A DNA stretch of 64,000 bases, from positions 11,128,501 to 11,192,500 of the forward strand of contig LR990046.1 of the NCBI GenBank assembly GCA_905147135.1, read 5' to 3'. The DNA is from Blastobasis lacticolella. Lineage: Eukaryota > Arthropoda > Insecta > Lepidoptera > Blastobasidae. Position numbers and translations under genes: made by a program. The notes beneath the pieces are model-generated. The model saw only the letters and a list, made by a program, of their open reading frames with translations. It was not told the DNA's origin and searched no databases. Of this stretch, positions 51,901 through 61,153 are shown in pieces (the first letter of the stretch is position 1; the number at the start of each line of letters is the position of its first letter).

Positions 51901-54900
51901 CCATTTCAAAAACAGACTCGACAAATATATGAATACAGATTGATAATGAGAAGAGAAGAGCGAGATACAGGCATCTATCAGTTGTTTTGACAACTGCTTG
52001 CCTGCTTTATAATAATAATATTAATTCCTTCAGGAAGATACAACTCGCAACCAGTTTGAAAGTGTAGGTCACTTGGAGTAATCCCGTGGGCGTCACTCAT
52101 ATCACCAGTCACACTAAGTGACTGAGATAAAATAAAATAAACAAACAAATAATAATAAACAGACCAGATATAACCTTACTCAACAAAATAACAAAGACAC
52201 CTTATTAAATAGATGTTACCATCCTTAACACTCACAATTTACAAACAGCAATAACAGGAAAAATTAATAAATATACAGGGTTAAAAGAAAAAGTTTCGAG
52301 AATATGGAACTTACAGACAGTGTACATTGTACCCCTGGTGCTTTCCCCCACGGGCGTAATACCTAAACATTTACTACATAGTCTAACCACCCTTGATTTG
52401 CCCATACAAGTATTTCACACGATGCAAAAAGCCGCAATTCTTAATACCTGCCGAATAGTGCGAAAAATTTCTTTCTGATCCAGAAAGTACAGGATCTTAA
52501 TTTTTTATTCCAGTGATACTTGGTCAGTGGCCCGTATCATCTGGCTTAATTACCCCTTAAAAGGGAGAATCATATAAGATAGGAAAATAATAATAATGGA
52601 CAGAAGATATGAATAGTTTCATATTGCGTATTATTAACTTACTTAATACTTAATTTTTTATTCCAGTGATACTTGGTCAGTGGCCCGTATCATCTGGCTT
52701 AATTACCCCTTAAAAGGGAGAATCATATAAGATAGGAAAATAATAATAATGGACAGAAAATATGAATAGTTTCATATTACGTATTATTCAATCACCAAAA
52801 TGGAGACCAGCACTAAAGGGTATTTAGTTCATTTATACTCTCAATTCAAAACTGAATTCTTGAACGTGGAAACATCGAAGCAACGATTAGGAGATCAACT
52901 GCCATCAAAAGGAACAAACTGTTATCAAATCACTGCTAAGACTAAATCTTCCACAAACACAAACGTACAAACTGTTGCAAAAGGCGGTAATCTTAAATAC
53001 CTGCCGGATAGTTAGGAAGTTTTTGCAACCTGAACATTCATCATAACATGACTGTCACTTGGCTTTGGCCCGTGGCAATCATTAAACCGGGCCAATTTGT
53101 CATTGATCCCGAGATCCTAAAATGGAGATACCAAATAATAATAATAATTGAAATTTTTCATGCAAACATAAGTTAGATAACAATGCAATATTATGGTATC
53201 AGTGAGCTGATCTGACAATGAAAATTATAGGTGGCCATAAGAAACATACGGGTAGTAATTCTCTCTCGCGGTTACCGCGGCGCGGTGCACGCTTAAAACA
53301 GCCGTGCTCGTAAATTATACCTTCTATTGGATTGGAAGCCGGTGTGATCAAAGCGAAGATATTGTTACTTATTGTTTTTATTAAACTTTTTCCGTCAAGT
53401 CAGAGTGATGCGTCTTACACCATTGTAAACTAGATGTTACATCTACATTAGGTGTAATACCTAATTGCAAAGTTCGCCACATTTTTAAAAGCGTGGAAAA
53501 TCCACTCGGTTACTTATTACGTCTTAATCAAGTTCGTTTAAAGTAGTACATATCGGTCACACTTAACATGTCATGTGCTGTCGGGAAGAAAGTGGAGTAG
53601 CATGATAGTGATTTTTAAATTTCGGCTAAAAGCATATAAACTAAAAATTAACACACTGTAGTCATGTTAAGTGTGACCGATATGTATTACTTTAAACGTA
53701 CTTGATACTTGATTCAGACATAAAGACAGTCAAGCGCAAGTCTATCTTTACGTGGCTGACATCAAAACATTGAATATCTAGCAACTGCCTGGGAGTTCAC
53801 TGGGATAGGCAAAATTTAAAAACACTGCACTGTTACCATTGGTCTTTATTATTCAAAATTTAAAACAAAATATACATGTGCTAAAATATTTTACTTGTGT
53901 ACCAAAATAATCGCGAAAAAAAACTCTAATAAGTTCGAAAGTTCGGTTTAATGGTGGTGGTGAATCTTATAATTTAATTCTATTAAATTAAATAAATTTA
54001 TTCGTTCAAAATATTAGGAACGCATGGTGCGCAATCGGCGACCCAGTATGTCGGTCCATCCCTCTGTAGAAGTGCTCCGGCAGAAGGGTCTGGAGGACCT
54101 GCTAAAGGAACGCGCTCGGAACAATAGAAAGTTCCTTGATGACCGCGGCAAACGAGGTCAGTACCGTAGACAGTAGATACAAATTACAAATCACATTTGG
54201 TTTTTGGTAAAAATGCATCTTACGCACCTTCAGTTTTAACTGTTAATTTTTTTCTGACGTGTGTGACACGTCGAAAAAACTGTAGAGTCCTGTGTGACGC
54301 CTCGTGGTAGTCAGTGGAACTACAACTATTAGCTAAAAACAGAGCGGTAGACGTACAATGTTTCTGAAGACAAAAGAGCCTCTCTAATAGAGACTGCTTA
54401 ACGAATTCTACAATCTTATCCGGCTAACCGGATTGCCGGTGGCCTGTGTTGCTCTAGAATAAACTGTGTAATTAAAACTTACGGTTCAAACTGAATGTGT
54501 TTAACACGCATTAGTTTATGTTACAAAATTAAATCCTTTTATCGTTTTACAGATTCGGCTGGTCTGTACGAGATATTTTCGAAGAACTGAAATGGAAACG
54601 CGTTTGGAGAATAAAACAATATTAGCAAAACTTCCATTATATTTACTTAATGTACCTAAATGCCTATATATTTGTCTAGATCTTCGTATATAAACGTAAG
54701 GTTCACAGATGTTATTGACTTAATGCGTTGTGATTCACAAAAATAAAATCATTATTTGACAATGTTGCCCTAATTTGGCTTATTTTTCATTTTGTCCTGT
54801 GATCCATAAGGAGGTCAAAAGACTACTCAATCATAAATGTACAGATAGAGAATAGTAGGTATCAAAATTCTACAATGTAATGTTCAATTTTATCTACACG

Positions 54901-57900
54901 AATAACTTAATGTACCAATTACATACTCGAAAACAGTCTTATAAAGCCGAACTTTTTTCACGCCAACCTACAATTACAAATAAACATATTTAAATGTGAA
55001 AGCTATTAAATAAATTTCACGCCGCTTGATATTGATATCGTCGATGTGGCAACGAAAGAACTCGCAGCTGCGAGTCACCCTTACTACACGGAAATTTTAA
55101 CATAAAAATATAAGTGTAGATAAAGTAGTATATGGAACTACATATAGTTACTGGTATTAATTGCAAGTTGCATAAACTACTAAGTATACATATTACTTCT
55201 ATATTGAGTAGGTACCTATGCTGTAAACGTACTCTTACCTCTAAATGAAAAATAAAATGTTTCATAGGGTACCTAATTATTGCAATGCACCTAACAATTA
55301 GAATTTTTTTATACACCTAAAAAAATGATTGAATCAATGTTTTGTTGGACTATTTTTAAGGCCCAGTAATTTGGGCTGCTAGGCTGACTACCCAAATTAC
55401 CTCAAATAAGACTTCAAACAGCCCACACCTTACTCACAACTCCGCACTAGAATTCCCTCACGTAGTGGGCGACAAAGACAAACACACGGATCCCAACCGT
55501 AAACCGAAAACAGTACTCAAATACATCAGTTCGATTGTTGTTATACCAAACACGGCACTCTGCATAGCAAACCCAATGTCTGTCGCATGATAACATCTAA
55601 GTACATCTTTCGTGCTAGAATGAAGTAGTGTTGATTTGGTAATATAAAGTACCTACTAGAGACACACCTCGGCTTTGCACGGGTACTGCTTGGCTAACCT
55701 GAAGATTGCTTGATAGATGTACAAAAACATTCACATGAATTTTTTTTCAAAATCTGACCTGAATTATAATTGCGGAAGTTTGTGAGAGTATTCACCGTAA
55801 AACTACTGACGGATTTTGATGACACTCAGGCAAGCCAAGGACAAGCCAATACTCGTACGGCACTCGTAATAAATCTAATTGGAACATTATCATGGCCGGC
55901 TTCGTGCTTCGGCTTCCGACGAAGATTTCATTTCAGCACCTCATCCAGCTATCATGCCCTTACCTAATAGGCTAGTACATTCCAAACCTTCCTTAAAAAG
56001 CGAGGCATCGTATCCCCGGTCTTAGACCCCGTAGAGACGTATGTTTTCCGCTCGCGTGTTCTCCCAAATATTTATACAATATTGGGTTCTGTGCTAATGA
56101 CAGAAAGCTAATTTTAAAATCTTTCCACAAACACCGCAATACGCTCAATCACCGAAGAGCGAATGCGCGGTCGTCCACAACGTAGCATCCGAGCCATTAC
56201 ATACAAACACATTGTCTCCTCATTTCTCTGCGATCGCTGCGCATTCGCTGTTCGGTGGCTGCGCGTAAGACGGCGGTTGCGCATACGCAGTTTCTAAGCG
56301 TAGATAGGTATATAAGTGCCTAATACGTTGGTGTGGGAAGGCGGCGACGGGGCGCGTGAAGCGACGCATGCCCTCGCTCTCCATCGACATGCCGATATCC
56401 GTGCTGAGGGAGAAACTCAGCCTGGAGAAGGAGAGGAAAATCCACGCCCTGCGAGCGGCTGCCAACCGGGACTACCTCAGGGAGATCGGGAAGAGAGGTA
56501 CGTTTAGCTTAGTGTTGGTTAAAATTGAGGGTTTCTAGTTACTACGTCGGTTTGTAATCGTCATCATCATTAACGGCTCCCTGTTGACTGAAAACTGAAC
56601 ATTGATTTTGAAGGTCTTTACTTTAATATTCACACATGGCAGGTATGCATACGACGTGGGACAGTAATCGCACTGATTACCCACTCTGTACCTAATAATT
56701 TATCGATACCATACACTACTGCCAAACAACAATTGTTTTCTGTATCAAACTTGTTAGAGCTCACTCACCACCAGCATATGGAAAACCTCTTGACGTATTG
56801 CCAAAGCAAGCTTACTCACCGGCAAAATCAGAATACTGCAATATAATTATTTGGCTTTGGTATTCTATATGGTGAGGGTACTTCCCCCATTTACTTCCGG
56901 CTCTGAAATTCGAATCGGATATCCTGCTATGGCCTACCTCTCTTACCTAGAGGAAACCCATTAAACTAGGATAACAGAGCATGACATTAATTAGAGCAAC
57001 GGCTCAATTTCATAGTATAATTAAAAAAGGAACTTTCCTATAAACTATGATTAAGGCAAAGTTTCTTGTTATTGGTCAGGTAGCCTCATTTCCAACATAT
57101 TTTTATTAGCAATTTACAAATTCCTATTAAAATGCATGTTGTAGCACTTTTGAATTACATACAAATTAAGCCCGGCCTGAACCAATTTCTTAAAACGAAT
57201 GACGTTTAACGTTTTTTTGTATGATGTTTTATTATTTATTAACTTTAATGGGTTTAAGAATTTGCTGCAAGCTGCCCTAAATGTATATTTGTTGTTCATC
57301 AGGATTTCTAAATAAAATATTACGGGAAAAGGAACGCTAATAAAACACCATTAACGTACCGTGATAGTATGTGCCTACTATGATTTAATCACATGATCAA
57401 ATAAATTTGTAGGTATGTACATACTCCTATTGTCGTATAGAAGTACTTGTGACAAATATCTAACTAGTGTAACTAAATTCTAAAAAGTGACTGTTAGCGT
57501 TCACTTTTCTCGTAATAATTATAAATTGTTTAACTTACCCTGCTTAAAGCCTTCATTTAAGCAGTTTGTCAGACATTTTTAACGAGATTAAAAATAAAAG
57601 TCGTGTTATTTTATCCCCTCAGGTTTCCGATGGGCTTCGTCGGCAGGCTCCGGCAGGCTTTACTGAGCTGGGAAAGCGGACTCTGGACGTGTATCGTTGA
57701 CGGAAAGCTTTGATCTACCCTTCCACAAACCTACCTACGTTGTCCGAGAATGTTTTTGTCAAACTTATTACTCTCATTACTCTTAAACTTAAATACTCAT
57801 ATTGTCTTCTGTACTCCGTAGAGACCTAGTTTGAAACTGTTGTAATCGAAATCAGTAATACGCATATGTAGATAGATGAATGTTCGCGTAGAATGTAGAG

Positions 57901-60900
57901 TTTAGTGTAATAATGTCAAAATATTGTATTAAATAATTAGTAACTTCAAAATTTTATGGAATCTGTTGATCAGATGTAATGTTAACGATCTAAGAGTAAA
58001 TGAAAGCGAGAATATGATTCGCAGTAGATTTATGTCAAATGTTGTGACGATATTTAATATGCCTTGTAGATTGTGCAAGAAATGCAATAAAAGTTGTTTA
58101 AAAATAACTTTGTTTCATTATAATGTGTACCGATTAATTGTTTCCGAAGTTTTTTAATAGTTATTTCTTAAAATAATGGTGCAGCGTTAATATTATACTC
58201 CAGCCAGGGGCTCTATTTTTTTAAAGCTCGCTTCAAGAGTACGGTTCAAAAATAGGGAAAATCAACATCATGCATCAAAATATCGAATGTTTATTGCCGA
58301 AAATTAAAATTTCAATCCTTTCGAATGTAGGCGAGCGATTTAAAAACAGGGTGATGGTTTATGTTCTTGGTTCACAAGAGTTTTTGAAATAACCTATAAT
58401 GCTGTATTTCTTAATTTAGTAAATTATATTCTTATACTCTTATTAAAAATATAATCATTGAAATACAGTGCACAGTACCTACCAAACACAACCAAACTTT
58501 TAGTTCATAGAATACGATTGATCGTAAGACATCCAGCAGCAGCAGCAGCAGCAAAAGCTAATCTCAGATAAAGTGAACTCGGATACTCTCAGGTACTTGG
58601 GTAAAATACATTTTAAGAAACATATGAGTACGTTATGTATCCGAGGGCTCATCTCTGTCTTGCCAGGAAAAAGAAAATAATCACTGGCAAATGTAAGCTA
58701 GCCTATAGACAAACTTTTAACAACACACAACAAATTACACCTAAAATGCAAATAAATTAGAATTCCATAACCGGCTTTATGTTACTTACATCGTTGCTAT
58801 GGTCACTAACTACCTACCTAGATATTAATTAACATGTTATCTGACGTAGCCTAACCAATTAAATTGGAGTATACCTACATTCAATCATAGAATCATAGAA
58901 TGAGACCTTCCCATGTGTAAGACTACCGTTTATCAAACCCCCTTTTGACTCTGACCAGATTTCGTTCTTAATTAGCCGTATCGATTTCATTCATACATCT
59001 ATAGCTAGGTACCTATCTATAGGTAGCTTCAACTCATCGTCCAACGATTAATTCGTGCAATAAATATTCATGAAGCATATTTTACACAATTTATTTCACT
59101 ACTTTATAGAGAATGACCGTCGCCGAAACGTTTTCTATGGAAACAATACAGAGGGATGCTTTTTGACAGCGCTCTTTAGGAAATCGCGTAATAGGAAGTG
59201 TTTCTAAAATAACAAAGTATTTTTTTGAGTAAACAGTTCATTCATCGCTGCATTACGGTAGATTTTATTCTATGCGATTACGGCCTCTGTATGATGGTAT
59301 CTAGGAAACCGTGCCTAGAGTAATTCCCGATTGCACTTAGGCGGCGATTAATTGATGACTTAATATATGAATTAAGAATTATTAATTATGACTTAGCGAG
59401 TTAAAATTCCACTTGAAGCTGGTGCTCATATAGCTTGTTTGGAAGTTTTTAAATGATTTAGGCGTCAACTTAAAAGTCGCCTCAGTACAATCGGACATAA
59501 GTTTTTTTATGTAAGTGCCTACTTAATTGTTCTATTCTAATTTATGTTATGTAATATTAACTAATGAAGTCGATTGTGACTAAGTACACTCTTGTTTAGG
59601 ACACGAAAACCCGTGTTACGAAAACGAGAGAACTAATTAATCCATCAAAAACGAATTTCTCTCCTGAAATTCAATTCAAATCATGTCCATCAAGATCCGC
59701 GCCCACCTAATTAATTAGGGATTTGATATATGAGAGTACAACGCAAATATTTGATCGGGACCAATCCCGTACCTACACAGTGCCTACCAGTATTCTGTAG
59801 GTACCCACACGCAACTTATTTAAATTAATTGTTTAGGTATAAAATAAATTAATAAGTTTATTTATTTATACCTACCGTATTTAAATGGCGGATGATTTTG
59901 CTTAGGTTAGGTTCGTACCGGCCGAAAATGTACCGGTAACGGAGCGTGGATAGGCCTCCCGCAACATGGACCGACATATTCTTAAGTAACTTAATATCGA
60001 CACTTATACAACACACTCTGCTACGCGGGGCTCCTCGGAACATGGTTACAATTGAAACATTTTCTTTTCACGAGGATTACGCACGTTACTCTCCATCGGG
60101 GGGCGAAAGGCCCTGTGCTAAGGCGCCTTGAAAAGGGTACTGCTCCTTAGGGGTTAACAGTCAACTTTTAACCATTTATATACGTAAAAATAAGCCACGA
60201 AATAGTTAGGCCAAGGCCAATCTCGTTTGTTCAAATATACTAAAATAGTTATCCCAACTTGCTTACGGTTAACTAGTTTGGCCTAGAACAAACTGGTTTT
60301 GGCCTCGACCTGAGGTCGACTGTTGGATACAACGTACTGAATGATCTGCTGACTTCATCAGAGCACTGTAAGCATTGAATCTACAACTATATAGAACTAC
60401 TACGAATCGTCAGAGTTCAATAAAAATACTATCAACCCGTTCCCGTGTCGTTGTTTTGCCCATTTCGACTGAGCGACTATTTCAATTCCATTGGCGGTCA
60501 TAACCGCGGTCGCATATTTTATGTAGCCAATTTTCTTTACACAAATACCCCGTACATTGAGGCATAGAGTGTCGTACAACGCGACTAATCAAACGTCACC
60601 AAGTATATCTAGGGCCAGCGGAGACCAGAAAATGGGCCACAGCGTAATTCTGTCGTGTCCCGACCCGCCTGCCTAGCGTGGTACGGAAAACCCTTTCCTA
60701 AACTGGAGGAAGGAGGGTCTCGTCCTGTAGAAAGGCTGTGTATTGCGATATGTGTGTAAAGCTGTCGTTGTCCCCGCAGAGGATCCCCCAATCGCGTGCT
60801 CGGCCGAAGCGCAAGATGCCCTCGCTGTCCATCAACAACCCGATGGAGGTGCTCCGGCAACGGCTGCTGCTCGAGGTGGCGCGCAAGCAGATGCGCGAGG

Positions 60901-60957
60901 CCAACCAGCGGCAGGCGGTCGCCAACCGGCTCTTCCTGCAGAACGTCGGCAAGCGAG
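45774..60957 (+). CDS. Dh44: CRF-like diuretic hormone gene (locus; alternative DH34/DH41/DH45 exons)
   Basis: This locus encodes secreted precursors of corticotropin-releasing-factor-like diuretic hormones. In insects these are made by brain neurosecretory cells and act through a family B GPCR and cAMP on Malpighian tubules. Seen here: a signal-peptide exon, a 30-codon spacer exon, and three exons that each carry one CRF-like peptide ending in Gly-Lys-Arg. All splice sites are GT-AG. The two upstream exons join in phase 0, and each peptide exon enters in phase 0 and leaves in phase 1, so only one peptide exon fits per mRNA. As I recall, three splice forms named DH34, DH41 and DH45 are described in Bombyx mori; the mature lengths deduced here (about 34-35, 41 and 45) match. 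The ATG follows directly on an acceptor-like cag, so an upstream 5' UTR exon is expected but was not securely found. Terminal exons are listed separately. Confidence 0.9.
45926..46130 (+). repeat. Dispersed repeat A copy, 14 bp after the signal exon donor
   Basis: Matches family A found at six other places here: a tgctctcgcgc block, gggcccggg, aattacagtggagcgactgccatctgat, then cgtgaccctgttaac...ggaacctgaccagatt and ggttacacattcagtc. The family lacks coding capacity and carries no visible terminal inverted repeats, so it is best called a non-autonomous mobile repeat of unknown class. Its edge lies in the intron right beside the first coding exon. Confidence 0.8.
46601..46720. mobile_element. 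Palindromic MITE C in hormone gene intron
   Basis: ttaagcccggcatgcaccaa, attcttaaagtaatttaaga, tttgtatgaagatttttgtt, gtgtaagcatttggtgcagt. Located in the intron after the signal exon. Confidence 0.8.
47990..48123. mobile_element. Palindromic MITE C in hormone gene intron
   Basis: agggctgcttgcaccaaatt on the left and acgtggtgcaagcctggct on the right; the interior is diverged. Confidence 0.7.
48747..48853. mobile_element. Palindromic MITE C in hormone gene intron
   Basis: agctctgcttgcacaaaatt, cttaagcacgtttaaaaaaa, ttttttgtataaagtttttt, cgtttaagaatttggtgcaa, gccgcct. About 480 bp before the spacer exon. Confidence 0.8.
49333..49422 (+). CDS. Dh44: Diuretic hormone gene, shared spacer exon
   Basis: A 90 bp exon of 30 codons between acceptor gtgcgcag and donor gtacaatc, phase 0 at both ends. 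It encodes an acidic and aromatic stretch starting [10 protein letters not shown] and ending [14 protein letters not shown]. Such a segment is the propeptide between signal and hormone in moth diuretic hormone precursors and has no known activity of its own. Joined to the signal exon it gives a common 76-residue N-terminal half for all three precursors. The preceding intron is 3421 bp and the following one 4595 bp. GC content rises sharply inside the exon, as in the other coding exons. Confidence rests on phase agreement, splice sites and composition; the residues before the peptide exons (DSQ) fit well with the basic cleavage regions that open each next exon. Confidence 0.82.
51295..51420. 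repeat. Dispersed repeat fragment
   Basis: gtgacaacgcacctgcggtt, ctgcatttttgttacctgca, gcttaccaggtgggctgtct: inverted relative of 31265-31390. Confidence 0.65.
51436..51945 (+). pseudogene. CR1/L2-type LINE reverse transcriptase C-terminal remnant
   Basis: On the plus strand, with a few frame breaks and stops: [73 protein letters not shown] and [11 protein letters not shown], then [18 protein letters not shown]. These correspond to the region after the polymerase core of CR1/L2 elements (the Y-I-R-P, Q-x-W-x-P-Y, L-P-Y-x-x-R-L and R-G-D-L-I-E-T motifs and the N-x-W-N-x-L-P end). It lies inside the 4595 bp intron before the DH34 exon, in the gene's own orientation. Confidence 0.8.
52496..52800. 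repeat. 153 bp near-perfect tandem duplication
   Basis: Two copies, starting at cttaattttttattccag 52496 and 52649, nearly identical through gatacttggtcagtggcccg, ttaccccttaaaagggagaa and tcatataagataggaaaata to gaatagtttcatatt. Each contains an acceptor-like ttttttattccag. Very young event inside the hormone gene intron. Confidence 0.9.
53527..53706. mobile_element. 180 bp MITE with 44 bp inverted repeats
   Basis: The left arm atcaagttcgtttaaagtag, then tacatatcggtcacacttaa and catg, is an almost exact reverse complement of the right arm (catgttaagtgtgaccgata, tgtattactttaaacgtact, tgat). No coding sense. Lies 311 bp before the DH34 exon. Confidence 0.88.
54018..54156 (+). CDS. Dh44: Diuretic hormone gene, DH34-type peptide exon
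   Basis: A 139 bp alternative exon, acceptor caaaatattag, donor gtcagt, phase 0 in and phase 1 out. It opens ERMVRNRR, a basic processing region, and then carries a CRF-like peptide starting [14 protein letters not shown] and ending NNRKFLDDR before Gly-Lys-Arg. The PS-x-S-V start, the V-x-V-L-R-Q helix and the NNR-x-F-L end match the shorter moth diuretic peptides (the Manduca 30-residue peptide also has an NNR-x-FL end). The peptide is 35 residues if cut after RR and ended at Arg, or 34 with either end shifted by one. Two oddities: Pro follows the dibasic site, which prohormone convertases dislike, and the residue before the amidating Gly is Arg rather than Ile or Val. This exon shows no frame lesion. 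Confidence 0.86.
54553..54590 (+). CDS. Dh44: Terminal exon following the DH34 exon
   Basis: A short 3' coding exon, inferred from the acceptor atcgttttacag and a phase-1 entry that exactly fits the DH34 exon 396 bp upstream. The joined codon is GAT, and the tail after Lys-Arg reads [12 protein letters not shown] and then TGA. AATAAA occurs at 54610-54615, only 19 bases after the stop, and again at 54742-54747, so a short 3' UTR is plausible. The tail would be a small C-terminal propeptide removed at the Gly-Lys-Arg site. It shares an S-x-x-L-Y pattern and DNA similarity with the terminal exon after DH41, supporting both. Because every peptide exon leaves in phase 1, other combinations remain formally possible. 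Confidence 0.7.
54610..54747 (+). promoter_or_regulatory. Candidate polyadenylation signals for the DH34 transcript
   Basis: Two AATAAA hexamers, at 54610-54615 and 54742-54747, follow the stop codon of the DH34 terminal exon. The second is followed within about 25-50 bases by T/G-rich sequence (tttgacaatgttg, then ttttcattttgtcctgtg). Either could end the DH34 mRNA before the downstream DH41 and DH45 exons are used. Confidence 0.45.
55650..55830 (+). repeat. Dispersed repeat fragment (cctcggctttgcacgggta type)
   Basis: gacacacctcggctttgcac, gggtac, then aatctgacctgaattataat and aaactactgacggattttga. Similar to a common moth repeat carrying a Gly/Pro-like GC start and a ggattttgatg core; class unknown to me. 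Confidence 0.45.
56341..56497 (+). CDS. Dh44: Diuretic hormone gene, DH41 peptide exon
   Basis: A 157 bp alternative exon, acceptor gtgtgggaag, donor gtacgt, phase 0 in and phase 1 out. After the leader AATGRV comes Lys-Arg and then a 41-residue peptide starting [17 protein letters not shown] and ending [10 protein letters not shown] before Gly-Lys-Arg. A 41-residue peptide starting RMPSLSID and ending in Ile-amide is the classic moth diuretic hormone first known from Manduca sexta; the middle region [15 protein letters not shown] is also characteristic. The final Gly donates the amide after Lys-Arg removal. The acceptor has a weak, purine-containing pyrimidine tract, so its use may depend on enhancer proteins, as is common for regulated exons. 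This is the most certain coding call in the window. Confidence 0.93.
57166..57279. mobile_element. Palindromic MITE C in hormone gene intron
   Basis: ttaagcccggcctgaaccaa, aaaacgaatgacgtttaacg, tttttttgtatgatgtttta, gggtttaagaatttgctgca, agctgccct. Between the DH41 exon and its terminal exon. Confidence 0.8.
57623..57666 (+). CDS. Dh44: Terminal exon following the DH41 exon
   Basis: A candidate 3' coding exon with a strong acceptor (ttattttatcccctcag) that enters in phase 1. Joined to the DH41 exon 1125 bp upstream it adds [14 protein letters not shown] and then TGA. It ends in S-G-R-L-Y-stop, parallel to S-A-G-L-Y-E in the terminal exon after DH34, and the DNA around it (ccggcaggctttactgag) resembles tcggctggtctgtacgag there. 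AATAAA at 58086-58091 gives a plausible 3' end. The tail would be a non-hormonal C-terminal propeptide. The repeated ggcaggct inside it suggests a small internal duplication. Transcript data are needed to prove the join. Confidence 0.65.
58086..58091 (+). promoter_or_regulatory. Candidate polyadenylation signal for the DH41 transcript
   Basis: AATAAA inside gcaataaaagttg, about 420 bases after the DH41 terminal stop, with T/G-rich sequence (aactttgtttcattataatgtg) 20-40 bases further on. It is the clearest poly(A) signal before the next exon. Confidence 0.4.
58203..58356. mobile_element. Small inverted-repeat element (MITE H)
   Basis: Left ggggctctatttttttaaag with ctcgcttc pairs with right ggcgagcgatttaaaaacag; related to 37850-37970. 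Confidence 0.5.
58357..60779. other. Intron before the DH45 exon
   Basis: No further exon recognised. A (CAG)6 microsatellite lies at 58534-58551. GC-richer patches at 59910-60130 have short frames without family likeness. Confidence 0.5.
60780..60957 (+). CDS. Dh44: Diuretic hormone gene, DH45 peptide exon
   Basis: A 178 bp alternative exon, acceptor gctgtcgttgtccccgcag, donor gtgact, phase 0 in and phase 1 out. The leader RIPQSRARP runs into Lys-Arg, then a 45-residue peptide starting [17 protein letters not shown] and ending [11 protein letters not shown] before Gly-Lys-Arg. It is a paralogue of the DH41 sequence (same MPSLSI start, V-L-R helix and ANR-x-(F/Y)-L end) with four extra residues in the middle, as expected for the 45-residue form known from moths. 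The C-terminus would be Val-amide. Reading on past the donor gives a stop 35 bases later, so intron retention still yields a processable precursor. The last 40 bases and the donor are duplicated 122 bp downstream. Confidence 0.9.
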
Positions 60958-61153
60958 GTGACTTGGAACGATCATTTTTTTACTAGGGTGGCAAACAGGT
61001 GTACGGCGCGCCACATGGTAAGCAGTTACAGCAGCGTAGGTCGCCAACCAGCTATTCCTGCAGAACGTCGGCAAGCGAGGTGACTTGGAACGATCATTTT
61101 TTTACTAGGGTGGCAAACAGGTGTACGGCGCGCCATATGGTAAGCAGTTACAG
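60911..61153 (+). repeat. 122 bp tandem duplication of DH45 exon end plus intron start
   Basis: Copy 1 covers the last part of the DH45 exon, its donor and the next 74 bases of intron; copy 2 starts near 61033. The period is 122 bp, measured at three places (gtcgccaacc 60918/61040, aagcgagg 60951/61073, gttacag end 61031/61153). Only a few mismatches are visible (ggctcttcc versus agctattcc, cacatgg versus catatgg), so the event is young. Copy 2 keeps the frame [13 protein letters not shown] and the gtgact donor, but TAG precedes it in frame. Confidence 0.9.

Noticed and set aside
58534..58551. (CAG)6 tract as a polyglutamine exon
   Set aside because: Stops occur close by in all relevant frames and no exon context is visible; treated as a microsatellite.
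60743..61083. Several long GC-rich frames around the DH45 exon on both strands
   Set aside because: Shadows of the DH45 exon and its tandem copy; only one frame encodes the CRF-like peptide.
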